64,000 bases of DNA from Craspedostauros australis (GCA_026770025.1 JAMXDE010000020.1:744001-808000); one strand, 5' to 3'. Shown: positions 32,804 to 44,449, counted from the stretch's first letter. The notes: a model not told the origin generated them from the sequence alone. Numbers and translations are program-made.

Positions 32804-34494
32804 CTATGTTATTGTGTGGCGTCGGAGTCTGCGATAGGGCAGGTCATCCGTGGGGGAGAATGGAGAGTTGGGATCATTGGGATCGATGTTGTCCAAATCA
32901 ATGGGCGCGCCCGCCTCCGTCACTGGATCGGCGTCTTGATCCATGCTATCAACGTTGGCTGGTTGTCCAACGATTGCGACAGCAGCTGTTTTGGATGTTG
33001 CAGCAGGCTTTGCTGGCTTGGTGTTGGCAACCTTCTGCTCTGTGGATCGCTTGACGAATCTTCCCTTGACTCTCAGCCTGCGATCTGCGAGATTCTTGCG
33101 GCAGTTGTAACGAATGCGCTTGTTCCAGACGCGTCTGGTGCGCTTGTCGTGGAAGCGAGCGATAATAGCAGCTCGCTCGGCAGGTGTGTAGATCCCGATG
33201 CGCCCATTCTTATTGTAGACCTGTATTCAATTATGGTAGGGAGCGGGGGAGTGGTAGAGTGGCATGAGATGAAAGAGAGGGTGAGAGAGTAGAAGAGAGG
33301 GCAGGATGGTGTGAGTGAGTGAATGAGGGTTCATCACAATACGATAGTACAATGCCATCATAAGATGTCTCCTTTCACATGTGCGCATGCGTGTCGCAAA
33401 CGATTGAATGCCATTGAATACCAGAGGACGGCGTGACTTGGCGCGACACGAGTGGAACTCACATTCTTGTACTTCGCGAGCGAATGTGGCAGCGCGACGG
33501 CCCCCTTGTCTCCGGAGATGCTGCCCTCACTGAGATCCTCCAGCAACCTCGATCGCGCTCTGCGGAGGAGCTGTTCATGCGTGAGCTGGGATTCTTCCTC
33601 CTCGAGGGCCTTCCTGCGTTCCTTTTCCGCCATCGCCTCGACGGCGGAGTTGGCTTCCGCCAGTTCCTTCTCCAGGATGGGCTCCGGAAGGATGAATTGG
33701 ACCCGGTTCCTGCGTGGCTTCCAGCGTTGCAAGCCCTCCGGGTTGGACATGCTGCGCCGGCGGTATCCCTTGGTGCGCTCAGCGGTGTTCGTGGCGACCT
33801 CGGAATCCGATGAATCTGGAGTGGACGTCGAGGGGGTGGACGCTCCAGAGATGGGGATGGCGGGCGGTGGCATCTGCGATCGCAGCTGCTGCTGTTGGTG
33901 CGAGAAGGACGATGGAGGCGTCATTGTTGTTGCAGTTGCCGGCGGTGGCAGCGGCGAAGATGAGGCCGACCTGGAGGAGGATGTGACGAAGGACGGCACT
34001 CCAGGGATGATGATGTCGTCAACGAATCTCGTCTGCTTGATGATGGTGGTCGATTGGGAGGCGTTGATCGTCGCCTGCTCCTTGGTTGCCAAGAAGGCGA
34101 GGGCGTCAAGACCTGCGGAGCCGGAACGGCTCCGGCGTCGGCTCCTGCCGAGCATCATCATGAAGGAGGTGTCCGATGCTGACGATGAGCCGAACGAGGT
34201 GGAGAGGGAGGCTGTCTCGGCCGTGTCAACGTCCGATATGCTGCGGATGGCCTTGCCTCCACCAAAGTGGATGTGCTGCTTGGGGATTGGCAGAGGCAGT
34301 ACATTTCTGGCGCCAACGTGCTGGCCAACGCCTCGATTGGCTGTTGATGAGGACTTGATGAGCGAAGCAGAGGAAGAAGACGATGACGAGGGTGGTGACA
34401 CGCCCAGCAATGCCCTGGCGGCGTCCAGTCTGTCACTGAGCTCGGTCGTCTGCGGGTCCGTCAAGAGGCTTTGTGGCAGTGTCGATAGCGTCAT
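32804..34494 (-). CDS. CCT-domain putative transcription regulator (482 aa, two exons)
   Basis: Exon 1 is 34494-33463 (344 codons) and exon 2 is 33220-32804 (stop TAG at 32804-32806). They are joined by a 242-nt GT-AG intron (donor GTGAGT, acceptor AATACAG, phase 0). Exon 1 is Ser/Pro-rich and ends LAKYKN. Exon 2 opens VYNKNGRIGIYTPAE and at once encodes a CCT (CONSTANS/CO-like/TOC1) motif at residues about 360-402, including RFHDKRTRRVWNKRIRYNC and RKNLADRRLRVKGRFVKR. That motif binds DNA or NF-Y-like partners and carries a nuclear signal. An acidic tail follows (IDLDNIDPNDPNSPFSPTDD). The start is the ATG giving MTLSTLPQSLL. By homology, light or circadian regulation is plausible but unproven. 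Without exon 2 this gene would look like an anonymous low-complexity protein. Confidence 0.87.
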
Positions 34495-35005
34495 TGTGTC
34501 TCTTTGCGTTGGGTTCTGCTGTACCACGGGCTGCTCGTAGTATGGTGTTGCACTGCACAAAGTTGTGGCACGGGTACGTGTGCAAGTACGTGCGAAAGTA
34601 CGTGCGAAGTTGTGTCGGAAGGAGAAAATGGCCCACGCGAAAACAGCGAGTCTGGGAATTCGAGAGTGTGCTTCGCCTGTTGTTGTTGGTGGTGGTGGTG
34701 TTGAGATGGGAGGTTGGTTGGTGTCGATGTCGTCTCCTGTGTTGTGTCTTCCCTCTGTTCGAATGAAAGAGGAAGGATGAATCAGACAGTGAATCAATCG
34801 ATGAATCGAATCAACCAGCGAATCAATAGGGGCACCCTGTTCCGCGAATGATTGCAACGAGATTCGCAACGTGGGAGCTCAAGCGGCCGGTTGGATGGTT
34901 TGTTCGATTGTAATGCAATGCAATGCAATGCGATTGAAAGTGAATGGAATGAGATGCCGATGCTTTCCTCCACTCGGATGGCCTTGTTGATGTGAGTATG
35001 AGTAC

Positions 35006-35094
35006 GGCTGTGGATGTGGCTGTTGATGTGGCTGTTGATGTGGCTGTTGATGTGGCTGTTGATGTGGCTGTTGATGTGACTGTGGATGTGACTG
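35006..35094. repeat. 12-bp minisatellite (GCTGTTGATGTG)n
   Basis: About seven tandem copies of a 12-bp unit, with occasional T-to-G and C-to-A changes at the ends. A multiple of three, it yields artificial repetitive frames on both strands (VDVA on plus, HQQP on minus), which should not be annotated as proteins. Confidence 0.85.
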
Positions 35095-35236
35095 CGAGAG
35101 TATCAATGTTGATGCCGCTCCGAGTAGATGGTGGAGTCCAGCGGTGGTCAGTGTTGTTTGTCGTGGGTGGTGAAGGGGCGGAGGTGATGGCTCTGGCTAT
35201 TTGTGCGGTTGTGAGGTGATGTGGTTATGTTCGTAC

Positions 35237-35264
35237 TGTATCGTATCGTATCGTATCGTATCGT
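35237..35264. repeat. TCGTA pentanucleotide microsatellite
   Basis: About five consecutive TCGTA/GTATC units, a simple tandem repeat upstream of the CCT gene. Confidence 0.8.
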
Positions 35265-37526
35265 GTTGCGGTTGAGGTTGTAGATGTGTTGTCCTCTGTT
35301 GTGTTCCTGTGTGCCGCCCAACTGTCGAGCCAAGACAGATGACGTTGTTTGGTCCTGTGCGGAACAGTGAGTGATTCTGCTGCCGTTGGTGCTGCCGCCT
35401 TGTGACGCCAAAGTTGAAGGAAGCTGGAACCAACTTCTCGTGTTGCGGCGTCCTTGTTTGTTGGAGCTTTGCAACACATGCTCGTGGTGCCACAGAGGAC
35501 GCGCATTTTGTTGGGCTTCACTTTGCACGTACTTTGGAGGCAAACTGCTTTGGGCAGACACTCCCACGAAAGGAAGGGACGCATTTTATTGCTACGCACG
35601 CGTTCTGTGTGTGTGGGATCGTGCTCGTGCTTCGCACAAATCGTGTCATGTCTTTGGCTTTCTCCACTGTACGACGAAGTACGTGTGCATACTCCTACCT
35701 CGCACAATTGTATCGTGTTTCCGCATTTCCAACCGAACACGACACAGCCCCGTCAGTGTCATCGCGGTGTCCCTCCATGACTGTGTCACGTTTTGGCGCG
35801 TCAAGCCCCCTTGCTCTCATACAGTCACGCCATCAACGCTGCCATCGTTCTCCACACGCTCTATCGCCAGCAAGGGCACCGTACTCTTTGGTGCTTTTAT
35901 ACTCCCACTGATAGCAGCACAGCCATAAGTAATTCAAAAGTACTGCAAAGTACCTTTCTCTGCGCTGGACGAACTATACGTACTATTTTTGATGAGCAAG
36001 AGTTACGACAAGTGCCTCGTTTTGCTTCCGACTCAAGAATTGGAAACTTGATGTCGGAAGCAGAACCGAATCTTGCAGCCAACCAAATCGCGATCAGGGT
36101 GCCTGCCGACCATCCAATCAGCGATCAGTAATCAACAAAACCAATTCCGTGTCTGTGATGTTGGCTTCGTCTGTACGTCATCCGGTCCAACGTCAACCAC
36201 TCCCACAACCAACAGCCCAAAACAGGATTGCCTTCAATACGGTTCTCCTTCGCTTCGTTGTGGGACCAACACGACGCGACAGGCAGACAGGTCATTCGTT
36301 GGTGTTTCAGAACACGATAGAACGTGTTCCGTAGCAGGCCCAAAACCAACTGCCATCTGCTTGTGACGTCGAATGCGACATGTCTTCAAGTCAGAACTTT
36401 GGCGGGTGAGTGCCAGACGGTGGACATAGTATTGTCAATCACGGACAAATGGAGACACGGATAGATGAACGTTTGCCGAACGTTAGAAGATGACCGAAAG
36501 GCGGCGTCTGGCGATACTCCATGACCAACCCATTTGATGGCACATTAATGTGTATTATGTTTTTAATATATTAATATTAATTGCATGTGTGTCACACATG
36601 CCGTGGCGGTCTTGGAAAATGTGCGCGCAACCCCTTCACTCGCAGAAAAGTGATGCCTGGCGAGACGGCGAGTGAAACTTGGTGATTGCGCGCAGCGCCG
36701 CACAAACCTCAATGAGCACGCTCCGCGCATTGTGCTTCTCAGTGCTTGTTGATGTTTGTCGGTGGCCACGGTGTTCAACAATACCACAGACAACAACCAA
36801 AAGGCGGAAAGCAGAGAGGAAGGAGACAAGAGGAAGAAGACGATCGGCGCGTGAGAACATTCCAGAGAGTGGAGCACATCGCATCACATCACATCACATC
36901 GTGGATTGTGCATGTGGAAGCATCAGACTGCATAACACCGAACAGCGCATCAGTTGCACCATCTTGGGAACACCGCAAAGAAGGCGCAAAGCAACACTTG
37001 CAACGCGGAGCCCCACCTTTGTCCATTGTCGAAGTCCTCCTTGCCTTGTGCATCAGCATCAGCATCGACACAGGTGTTGTTCTCAGTTGCTCTGGGAAAG
37101 GCTCACACGAATCAGAAGAGGACAACAGCAACTGCACAGCGCCAGGCAACAACACCGTCCTCATTCGTGTTTGACTGCCATCTTCAAGTCTACGAACAGA
37201 AAGCGGAGGACGGGAGGAATTGAATCAAGCGGGAGATCAGCGGTTGGCAGACGCGATTCCAAGAGCGCGGCTACGGACTTGCGACGAGGAAACCTCTCTA
37301 TTTGCCGCAATACGTCCATTTACAATTGCTGTACGTGTCGAGAAGGAGTTCAAACGAGAGAAAGGGATCAGACAAGGTTGAGGCAGGCAGTACCTACAGC
37401 ATTGCACCGCATCGCACCGCATCGCATTGGATCACTTCGCACACACACACAGGATCTCGACAGCGCATCTTCACCGACATCACCACCGACATCCACATTC
37501 ACATTGGTCTTGACGTTGAGTGGATA

Positions 37527-40500
37527 ATGCAAAGCAAGATCACGCCACTGAACTCATCAAAATCCATGACAGCACCCATGACGATGACCATGCCCCTGCC
37601 AATTGCTGAGGACAAGGTCGCCATGCATGGCAGCAGAGGATTCTCGCGCTTGTTATTATCAGCTGTGGACGATCATTCATGCTCCTCGTCGACCTTCCCA
37701 TCACCAACCAATTCCATCATTACAGGGTTCTCAACCGCGACGGTAGCCACCACGACCACAGTTGCTTCCAAGACCATTCGGAAGGCACCGTCAACGTGGT
37801 CAGAAACTCAATCAACGTGTACTGCGACAACTTCTGTCGTGCATGCGCCAACAGCGCCGACAGCAACAGCAACGGTCCCTTCATCATCAACGCAACAGCA
37901 CGTCAGAATTGCAGCAGTGCCATCATCAACCGACGAAACCTACCTAATGTCCAAAGCCGCATCAACAACAACCATGAATGCGCGTACAATGACATCGACA
38001 GCATCGAGAACACATCAAATGCGTCATTCACAACCACATCAGCAGCACCAACATATGCAGCAGCAACATATGCAGCACCAACATTCGCGGCTACAGCATC
38101 CGCAACAACGACAGTCACGGCATTCCAATCATTCCACCCATCCAGTTCATGCGAGTTCACATGATTATTCACATTCGTCTCACGCACCAGGTCGACCATC
38201 GCATTCCGGGCAAACAGCAAACACGGGAAGAGTCCCACCACCGGCTCCGCAATCGCGCAGCGGAAGATCCAGACGAAGCAGACACGCACACTACAGGCAC
38301 CATCGCCAGCATGCAAAAACGTCTGTCGTTAGCGTACCCTTGGAGAAGAAGATCGTCTACGCATCGCCTAGAATCGACAATGATGATGACAACCTCTTCC
38401 CGTCCAAACAGAACAACGAGGATCTGCATCCATCATCGAATGCCCGTTGGAACAGCATCTCGCAGCAAGCTGGCGATCACAAGCAGGACGGTTCGGAGCT
38501 CAACATCACCAGGGGCATGGCCCCGCTCGCACTCAAGGCGGGTGTCACGCCCGCAGTCGCCTCGCGTGTGCGCCGTCTCACCCTCAACCTCGATCCGGCT
38601 GAAGATATCCTGCCCGAGTGGATGGACGTCATCTCGGCCATGTTCTTCGACCTCGAACACATCACCATCGTCTCTGGCGTCACGTCGTCGGAACAGGAAA
38701 CTGTAAGCGCCCGCATGAGACGTCTCTACCTCCTCTATCGTTTCCCCCACCTCATCAGCATCGATGGCACCAAAGTCACGCAGGACGAACGCCGATTGGC
38801 GAGGCCCAACGATCCCAACGGGGAGCGCGTGGAACGTCAAGAGTGGGTCACCAGCGACTCCCTCCTCGACGTCTGCAGCAATGACGATGATGAAGATCCT
38901 GCGGATCACGCGGACCATGCCAATCATCGCAGTCAAGAACGTGATGATGACCACGAACGCAAAAACGAAAGGGAACACGATCGTGCGCAAGGCCAATACC
39001 ATTCAACCACCAAACACCGCCGTATCATTGGCAACGGCTCCAACGTGGACCGTGCGTACGAGGATGATGCGAACCACGCTGGCGATGACTATGAAACCAT
39101 ACGTTTTAGCCAGGACATGTCCAGCCCCACCGGAGCGTCCTTCGATCACCACCAGTGCTGCAACGTGTTCGGCGACGCTTCTCTACCCGACCTGAATTCT
39201 TATGGTAGCACAACATCTCTCCATCACTCATCATCTTCCAATGACAGCAACAACAACAACAGCAACAGAAATAACAACAAGCACGAGCAGATCATTGCAA
39301 GCACCAACTCGAGCCGCTCCCTATCTCCGATGAGACCCAACAACAACAACAACACTACCAACAGTAGCAGCAACAGCAGCAGCAACAGCAGCAAAGGTGG
39401 CAACGACCGTCGAAATCGCGATCGCAATCAAAACCGTGGCTCATCCATGTCAAGGCCAAGAGGACCCTCAGGAGCATCGCTGTCCCATAGACGCCACAGC
39501 ATAAGCGAACGAGGATTCATGGAGAAGAAGATCCACGGCGACGCTCTTGAGGTGGACTTGTCAGGATCAGTGAAGACCGTTCGGCTGGAAACGCCTCGAG
39601 TCGTCGTGCCGCTCATAGATCTACTCGAGGATGGATCCGAATCTACAGCTGGAGCATCCGCAACGGACAGCGAACGGGCGGCCGCCCGCAGACGCACCAG
39701 TAGAAGAAGCGACAATCTCACCCAAGACGGGCATGCTTCGATGCGATCGTCCTCCCTGGATTCGCCCAGGTCCATCCGGCAGTCAGACACGCTGGAGATC
39801 GTGTCTGTGTCCAGCGACTGTCACGAATACAGCAGCCCGCTCTGCGGCATTTCGTTCGGTCGCTTTGGTTGCGCCAACCGCCTCACCTGCGGAACCCGCA
39901 TCAAGAAAGGGACCGGAAAGAGCAGACGTGATAATAGCAGCCAAGGAAAGAAGAAAGGCGCACCATCCTCAGCCAGCAGACGCGGCAGCACAGGCAATGC
40001 CAATAGCAGTAGCAATGGAAGTAGAAATAACGGGAAGAATCGCAACCAGCGACAGCAGCGAAAGATGAAACCATCGTCTCCGATCTATCAGCCGAACCCA
40101 GCCAGACGAACCACTCTGTTCGCCCAGCACCGACTGAACCAGCAGCAGAACCTCCTCAGCGCAGCCGTCACGGCCGGAAGGCAGCAGCTCATGAATTGGA
40201 CGCCTCCACGTTCCCGCGACGGATCTGCAATCTCCAACAACAAGAAGTTGTCTCCATCCAAATCGTTGACGTCTCCATTCCCGATGCAATTCAGGGACCG
40301 TGTCTCCGCAGTCGCCAACGGCGCTGCTGCTCCCCCCAACAAGAGACTCTCGAAGGATCTAAGACTTACCAGCAGCAGCAGCGGTGGTGCAAGCGGCAGC
40401 GGTAGTGGTAAAGGCAGAAGCAACAGCAGTAGCAACAAAGGCAGCAGCAGCAGAGTCGGAACCCACTTGATGAAACCGGCGCCGTTCACACGTGCTGTGT

Positions 40501-40985
40501 CATTCCGAGGAACGACCAGAGCACCAGGGCGGGAGAACACGGCGCCTATAGTGGTGCCAGCATCAGCAACATCGCCGGCGATGGAGACCATCTCCACACC
40601 GATCCAGCTCGATCGCATCGTGTCATCTCCGCCGAGGATCGCCGTCAGTCCACGTTCGAATTCCAAGCGAGGTGATCTCCCGCCGCCATGTCCGAGCAAC
40701 AACCAACGTCGCAAGTCGCTGGCCGCCGCCGCGATGACCGCAATGAGTCCGTTGCGATCCAAGAAGGCCAAGCGGATGTTCCGCCAACGCAAGAATGCCC
40801 GTGCTACGTCTGTCATGAACTTTGACGAGGACGAGGACTGTGACGACGAGGACAGTTGTGACAGCCGTGACGACGACTTGGTCGACACGGACTCGGAAGA
40901 AGACCTGATTGTGGAGGAAGGATTTTCAAGCAGACATGATTCCTTCCACATCGTCGGAGCCATGAGCGAGGAGGCGAGCGCATGA
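37527..40985 (+). CDS. Large low-complexity protein with a single LRR-cap-like region (1,152 aa)
   Basis: A long single-exon gene. Residues about 345-425 form the only ordered part: VASRVRRLTLNLDP, LEHITIVSG and YRFPHLISIDGTKVTQDERRL. This resembles the last repeat and cap of U2A'/ANP32-type LRR proteins (pattern L-D-G-x-x-V-T-x-x-E-R). The rest is low complexity: His/Gln/Ser-rich at 150-280, Asn/Ser runs around 570-640, basic Arg/Ser stretches, and an acidic end (FDEDEDCDDEDSCDSRDDD). The start at 37527 (MQSKITPLNSS) is the first ATG; the frame is open upstream without one. No membrane or signal segment is seen. A nuclear scaffold role is a guess; the function is unknown. Confidence 0.7.
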   Translation: MQSKITPLNSSKSMTAPMTMTMPLPIAEDKVAMHGSRGFSRLLLSAVDDHSCSSSTFPSPTNSIITGFSTATVATTTTVASKTIRKAPSTWSETQSTCTATTSVVHAPTAPTATATVPSSSTQQHVRIAAVPSSTDETYLMSKAASTTTMNARTMTSTASRTHQMRHSQPHQQHQHMQQQHMQHQHSRLQHPQQRQSRHSNHSTHPVHASSHDYSHSSHAPGRPSHSGQTANTGRVPPPAPQSRSGRSRRSRHAHYRHHRQHAKTSVVSVPLEKKIVYASPRIDNDDDNLFPSKQNNEDLHPSSNARWNSISQQAGDHKQDGSELNITRGMAPLALKAGVTPAVASRVRRLTLNLDPAEDILPEWMDVISAMFFDLEHITIVSGVTSSEQETVSARMRRLYLLYRFPHLISIDGTKVTQDERRLARPNDPNGERVERQEWVTSDSLLDVCSNDDDEDPADHADHANHRSQERDDDHERKNEREHDRAQGQYHSTTKHRRIIGNGSNVDRAYEDDANHAGDDYETIRFSQDMSSPTGASFDHHQCCNVFGDASLPDLNSYGSTTSLHHSSSSNDSNNNNSNRNNNKHEQIIASTNSSRSLSPMRPNNNNNTTNSSSNSSSNSSKGGNDRRNRDRNQNRGSSMSRPRGPSGASLSHRRHSISERGFMEKKIHGDALEVDLSGSVKTVRLETPRVVVPLIDLLEDGSESTAGASATDSERAAARRRTSRRSDNLTQDGHASMRSSSLDSPRSIRQSDTLEIVSVSSDCHEYSSPLCGISFGRFGCANRLTCGTRIKKGTGKSRRDNSSQGKKKGAPSSASRRGSTGNANSSSNGSRNNGKNRNQRQQRKMKPSSPIYQPNPARRTTLFAQHRLNQQQNLLSAAVTAGRQQLMNWTPPRSRDGSAISNNKKLSPSKSLTSPFPMQFRDRVSAVANGAAAPPNKRLSKDLRLTSSSSGGASGSGSGKGRSNSSSNKGSSSRVGTHLMKPAPFTRAVSFRGTTRAPGRENTAPIVVPASATSPAMETISTPIQLDRIVSSPPRIAVSPRSNSKRGDLPPPCPSNNQRRKSLAAAAMTAMSPLRSKKAKRMFRQRKNARATSVMNFDEDEDCDDEDSCDSRDDDLVDTDSEEDLIVEEGFSSRHDSFHIVGAMSEEASA

Positions 40986-41481
40986 ACGAAATGGCATACT
41001 CGTCATGGCTGGCATGTTATCATTGCTGAACAAATTGGTTTGCATGGGGTGGCAGGTGGAGGAACGACATGGCCTTCATGGAATGTTGTAAAGGTGGTGT
41101 TGTACCGTAATACTGTAATGAGAGCAGAGCTTCGTTTTTTTTTCACAACTGTAATACGATGACTTGACTATTCGCACTTTACATCAATCCAAACATTGAT
41201 CTAACGTTTGTCAGTGCAACACGACGTTAGAACATATTATATGATGTGAATATGTATATGAATGTTTGCTATCATGTATCTATTGTGTGTACCATACAAG
41301 TATGAGGACAAGTTCCACCAAATCATCTTGGTCAATACGTGAATTCGGACCTGATGCTACCCACACTCTCTCGTTGGTTCGGTTCGTTCGAAAGAGGGGA
41401 CATACTACCATAGAAAGAGTACGAGAGCAAGCACTCTGCTCTGGCCATGCTCTTGAGTGTTGTACTCCACTCTGCTGCACT
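40986..41481. other. Convergent intergenic region
   Basis: 3' flanks of the LRR-cap gene and of the plastid-targeted gene. There is a T run at about 41136-41144 and AT-rich sequence around 41230-41280. No gene is seen. Confidence 0.5.
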
Positions 41482-42048
41482 CTACTCGAAGGCGGTGTTG
41501 ACCTCGTTCTCTCCGATGCCCATGAGCATGTTGAGCTGGATCCGCTTGATGGCCATGTGGGACTCTGGGACGCGCGTGACCTCGTGCAACCAATCGTCCG
41601 CCACTTGCTCGCGCTCTTCCAGAATCATCTCGACGATCCGAAGGGGATCCACCATGGCGGTGTGTTCATCCTGTACCTGCACGCGGGTGGGACCTGCCAG
41701 GAGCAGCTGCTCGAGAAAGTCATCCGCGCGGCCGTACCACTGCGAGCCTGTGAAGTGCGTTCCGACGCGTTGACTGTAGAAGTTGCCGAGGTAGGTGACC
41801 TCGGCGGGCGCACGGGCTGCCGCGTCGGCGCTGTTGAGGATGCGATGGATGCTTTCCTGTGTCGTCAGCAGGGTTAGGAGGTCGAAGTTACCCTTGCGCA
41901 ACGGCGATGGGCAGTAGTCGTTGGAGTTATCCGGTGACATTTCGAGGAAGAGGAGATTGGCGCGTTGGAATGTGCTCTCTGGGGATGGGGTTGCCATGTC
42001 CACTTCAGCGTCTGCGCTGGCTTTTGGAGCGGCACCGGCCCCCTCCTC

Positions 42049-42079
<31 letters not shown>

Positions 42080-42909
42080 CGCTCCCAGTAGACATCCATC
42101 ATCTGACCACCCATGTCCGCGATGACGTCAAGATCCTTTCTCCATTCTCGTGCGATCTGCTCACGGACGCTGATCAGACGGCTGCAGATGGATGCTGGGT
42201 TGATTTCCAGTTCGTAGTTAGGTACGAACCGGCTGCTGGACTCGATGGTGTACGACGCGGTCGGTTCCTGAAGGAGTTGCTCGAAGTAGGTCTCCCAGGT
42301 GGGGAACTTGGTCGTGTTGCCCAATCCCAGCCCGTGGTAGGACAGCATCTTGATTTCGACATTGCCTGTCTCCGAGTCATGGGTGGACGATTGGCCGGAG
42401 GAATCCGACGATGCAGAATCTACGCCCCCTGCCGATTGCTGGTTGAGCATGGGTGATGCTGAAGTATCGGCGTGGCCGGTGGCTGTCTTGGCGGCCTTGG
42501 CCATGGTGGAGATGGCATGGTCGCGCCCCGTACTTTCCTTTTCACGACGGTGGAACACGGGCTCGGAGAACTCCTCCAGCCAAAGGGCCGTCTGACGATC
42601 TCGCAGCGAATTCATGAGGAAGACCAAGGACTGGGCGGCGCATTGGTTGAGGAAGGTCTGGAAGTCGTTGTGGCATGCCCATCGCGAGTCCGTGATTGGG
42701 AGGCTGCTGGTACCCCGACGACCGTGGATGTCGCCTTCACCATCAGAGGAGGATGCTGAAAAGGCATCCAATCGTGAAGTCGCAGCTCGCGATGCGCCAT
42801 CGTGCGATCTGGCCAACCCCGCATGGGCTGAAAATGCCGCCACGTCGTGGTGTGACCCGACGTGAATGGCTGTCAGAAGCAGGAGCTGGGCGATGGAAGG
42901 CAGTTTCAT
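41482..42909 (-). CDS. Probable plastid-targeted protein with an internally duplicated domain (475 aa)
   Basis: The N-terminus (MKLPSIAQLLLLTAIHVGS) is a signal peptide followed by DVAA^FSAHAGLARS. An AAF site, with Phe26 at +1 and a Ser/Arg-rich transit-like stretch after it, is the bipartite plastid presequence of diatoms. The mature part contains two related blocks: residues about 187-275 (KFPTWETYFEQLLQEP then ISVREQIAREWRKDLDVI) and about 371-463 (WYGRADDFLEQLLLAGP then LEEREQVADDWLHEVTRV). A Gln run (about 278-287, from a CTG/CAG repeat at about 42058-42077) separates them. No catalytic motif is recognised. The REQ-x-A-x-x-W helix in both copies suggests a helical protein-binding module. 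Single exon. Confidence 0.8.
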
Positions 42910-43837
42910 TGTTTACGGATATTGTGTGATTGTATGATTATGTGACTGTATGATAGCTCGTGGAGTGTCAGTCTCTCTCTCTCTCTCTGTGTGGGTGTTG
43001 CTCTTGTCCTGCAAGCGTCTTGGATTGCTTCTTCAACCTCCCGGTGATGTCCTGCTTGATGTCCTGCTTGATGTTCTGACTTGGTTTGATCTTGTTCTTG
43101 ATTTTATGATGGCCTGTTGATTCACCGTGGGGTTCCCTGAGTTCCTCTATCGTCTGATCTCTTGTGATCTCTTGCGATCTGCCGCTGAGAACGAATTCTG
43201 TGCCGCTGATGTGGGTTGATGAAACAATGATGACAGCTGCTCCTTTGTTCTGATCTTGCGACTACTACTATGTATCTGCATGTGTCTCCATCTCTGCTGG
43301 TGGATTGCACTGTCCCATGCCTCTCTTCGTCGCTGTGTTCGCCTCGCCGACTCTGCTCCCTCTCACTCGCCCTGTCCCACACCGCGGAGCGTCCTTAGCC
43401 AATGACCCGGCCCCTTTTGCCTTCTCCTTCCGATTGAAGTTCTTGATGTGAAAAAGAACAAAAGGCAGAAGATTTGGCGTCCAAACATGATCCCCTTCGA
43501 CATCGCATCAGCCAACCACCAATGAGATCGTGCGATCACGTGCTGACGTCAACAAGCAGATTGCTGACGTCGCAACGTCATCACTGAAAAGTTCTGTGAT
43601 GTTCTCATCGAATCCAATCCCGTTAAAAGCGAACACAATGGTATCCGTCAATTGGGTCCACTTGGTCCGTTGTCCATCGTTCCCCGATTAAGTCGAATCA
43701 ATCGGAGACGAACAGCCTGGAATTCTCATTCCGTGAGGTCTTTTGTGATGGATCCTGTGCCATCTTCGCCGCAGCCGCCTCTGTGCCCCCATTCACGCCA
43801 TCGTCGTCGTCCAAAAAGGGGTCTGCGACCACCCTCG
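42910..43837. other. Intergenic region up to the transposon insertion
   Basis: Upstream region of the plastid-targeted gene, with a CT tract at about 42971-42988. The right portion (about 43640-43837) flanks the DNA transposon. No gene is recognised. Confidence 0.5.
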
Positions 43838-43840
43838 CAG
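43838..43840 (+). repeat. Target-site duplication CAG, left copy
   Basis: CAG lies immediately outside the left terminal repeat and is matched by CAG at 50899-50901 immediately outside the right terminal repeat. A 3-bp duplication is typical of PIF/Harbinger elements. Confidence 0.75.
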
Positions 43841-43864
43841 CAAGGCACGGGAAAAACGTTGAAA
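43841..43864 (+). repeat. Left terminal inverted repeat, 24 bp
   Basis: Begins CAAGGCACGGGAAAAACG and ends TTGAAA. It is the exact reverse complement of 50875-50898. Beyond 24 bp the two ends diverge. Confidence 0.9.
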
Positions 43865-44004
43865 GTGGGTCCGGACGACGTACAGACTGCTCCGAACAGA
43901 CATGTTCGGTTTGTCGCATCTGTGGGCTCCATCGAGTCAACCGCTGAGCAATGGAAGACGGTGAATACAACGTTAAGTAGACGTTATAAGCGTTAACGTC
44001 GATT

Positions 44005-44186
44005 TTATTACTTTCATTGAAACGCTATTACTTTCATTGAAACGCTATTACTTTCATTGAAACGTTATTACTTTCATTGAAACACTATTACTTTCATTGA
44101 AACGTTATTACTTTCATTGAATCGTGATTACTTTCATTGAATCGTGATTACTTTCATTGAATCGTGATTACTTTCATTGAAACGTC
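44005..44186 (+). repeat. Left subterminal array of a 20-bp repeat, nine copies
   Basis: Unit ATTACTTTCATTGAAACGCT and variants (AACGTT, AACACT, ATCGTG), in exact 20-bp register from 44011 to 44180. Each unit contains TTTCATTGAAA, an 11-bp palindrome around a central T. There are no spacers. The likely role is a cluster of binding sites for a transposon protein. Confidence 0.9.
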
Positions 44187-44449
44187 ATCGTGACACTTCC
44201 ATTGAGTGATCGTTGCAGTCCATGTATTCGATTTACGTCACACAGAGCGATTCGTGTTTCGTTCCAGGCTTCACGCACGTGTTGATCACACGAACACAAA
44301 TCACAATGTAAGCATGCAATGCACGAGTATTGTCCACAGCAATTCAACAAATACTCTCCAACTCGGTCAAGGATTTGTCAGAAACAGCCAAGGTAGGCTT
44401 ACAGATACCTATTATATTATTAACAGGACATCTGTTAGTATCGCTGTCA

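Larger units (their letters stand above)
34495..37526. other. 3-kb divergent intergenic region with simple repeats
   Basis: Separates the leftward CCT gene from the rightward LRR-cap protein gene, so both promoters lie here. It holds a CAATG run (about 34914-34932), a 12-bp minisatellite (35006-35094), a TCGTA run (35237-35264), an AT-rich patch (36545-36590) and a CATCA run (about 36885-36900). Open frames around 35371-35928 and 36679-37174 show no coding pattern that I recognise. Confidence 0.5.

Noticed and set aside
33452-34540. 362-codon plus-strand frame over the CCT gene
   Set aside because: Antisense of exon 1. The minus strand has the splice sites and the CCT domain.
34992-35219. 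VDVA-repeat peptide
   Set aside because: Artefact of the 12-bp minisatellite, which is a multiple of three and stop-free.
35371-35928. 185-codon plus-strand frame
   Set aside because: Cys/Trp/Leu mix without pattern, and an equally long overlapping frame exists; no coding evidence.
44005-44186. CRISPR-like array
   Set aside because: Units are contiguous with no unique spacers, the host is eukaryotic, and the same unit recurs near the other end of a transposon.
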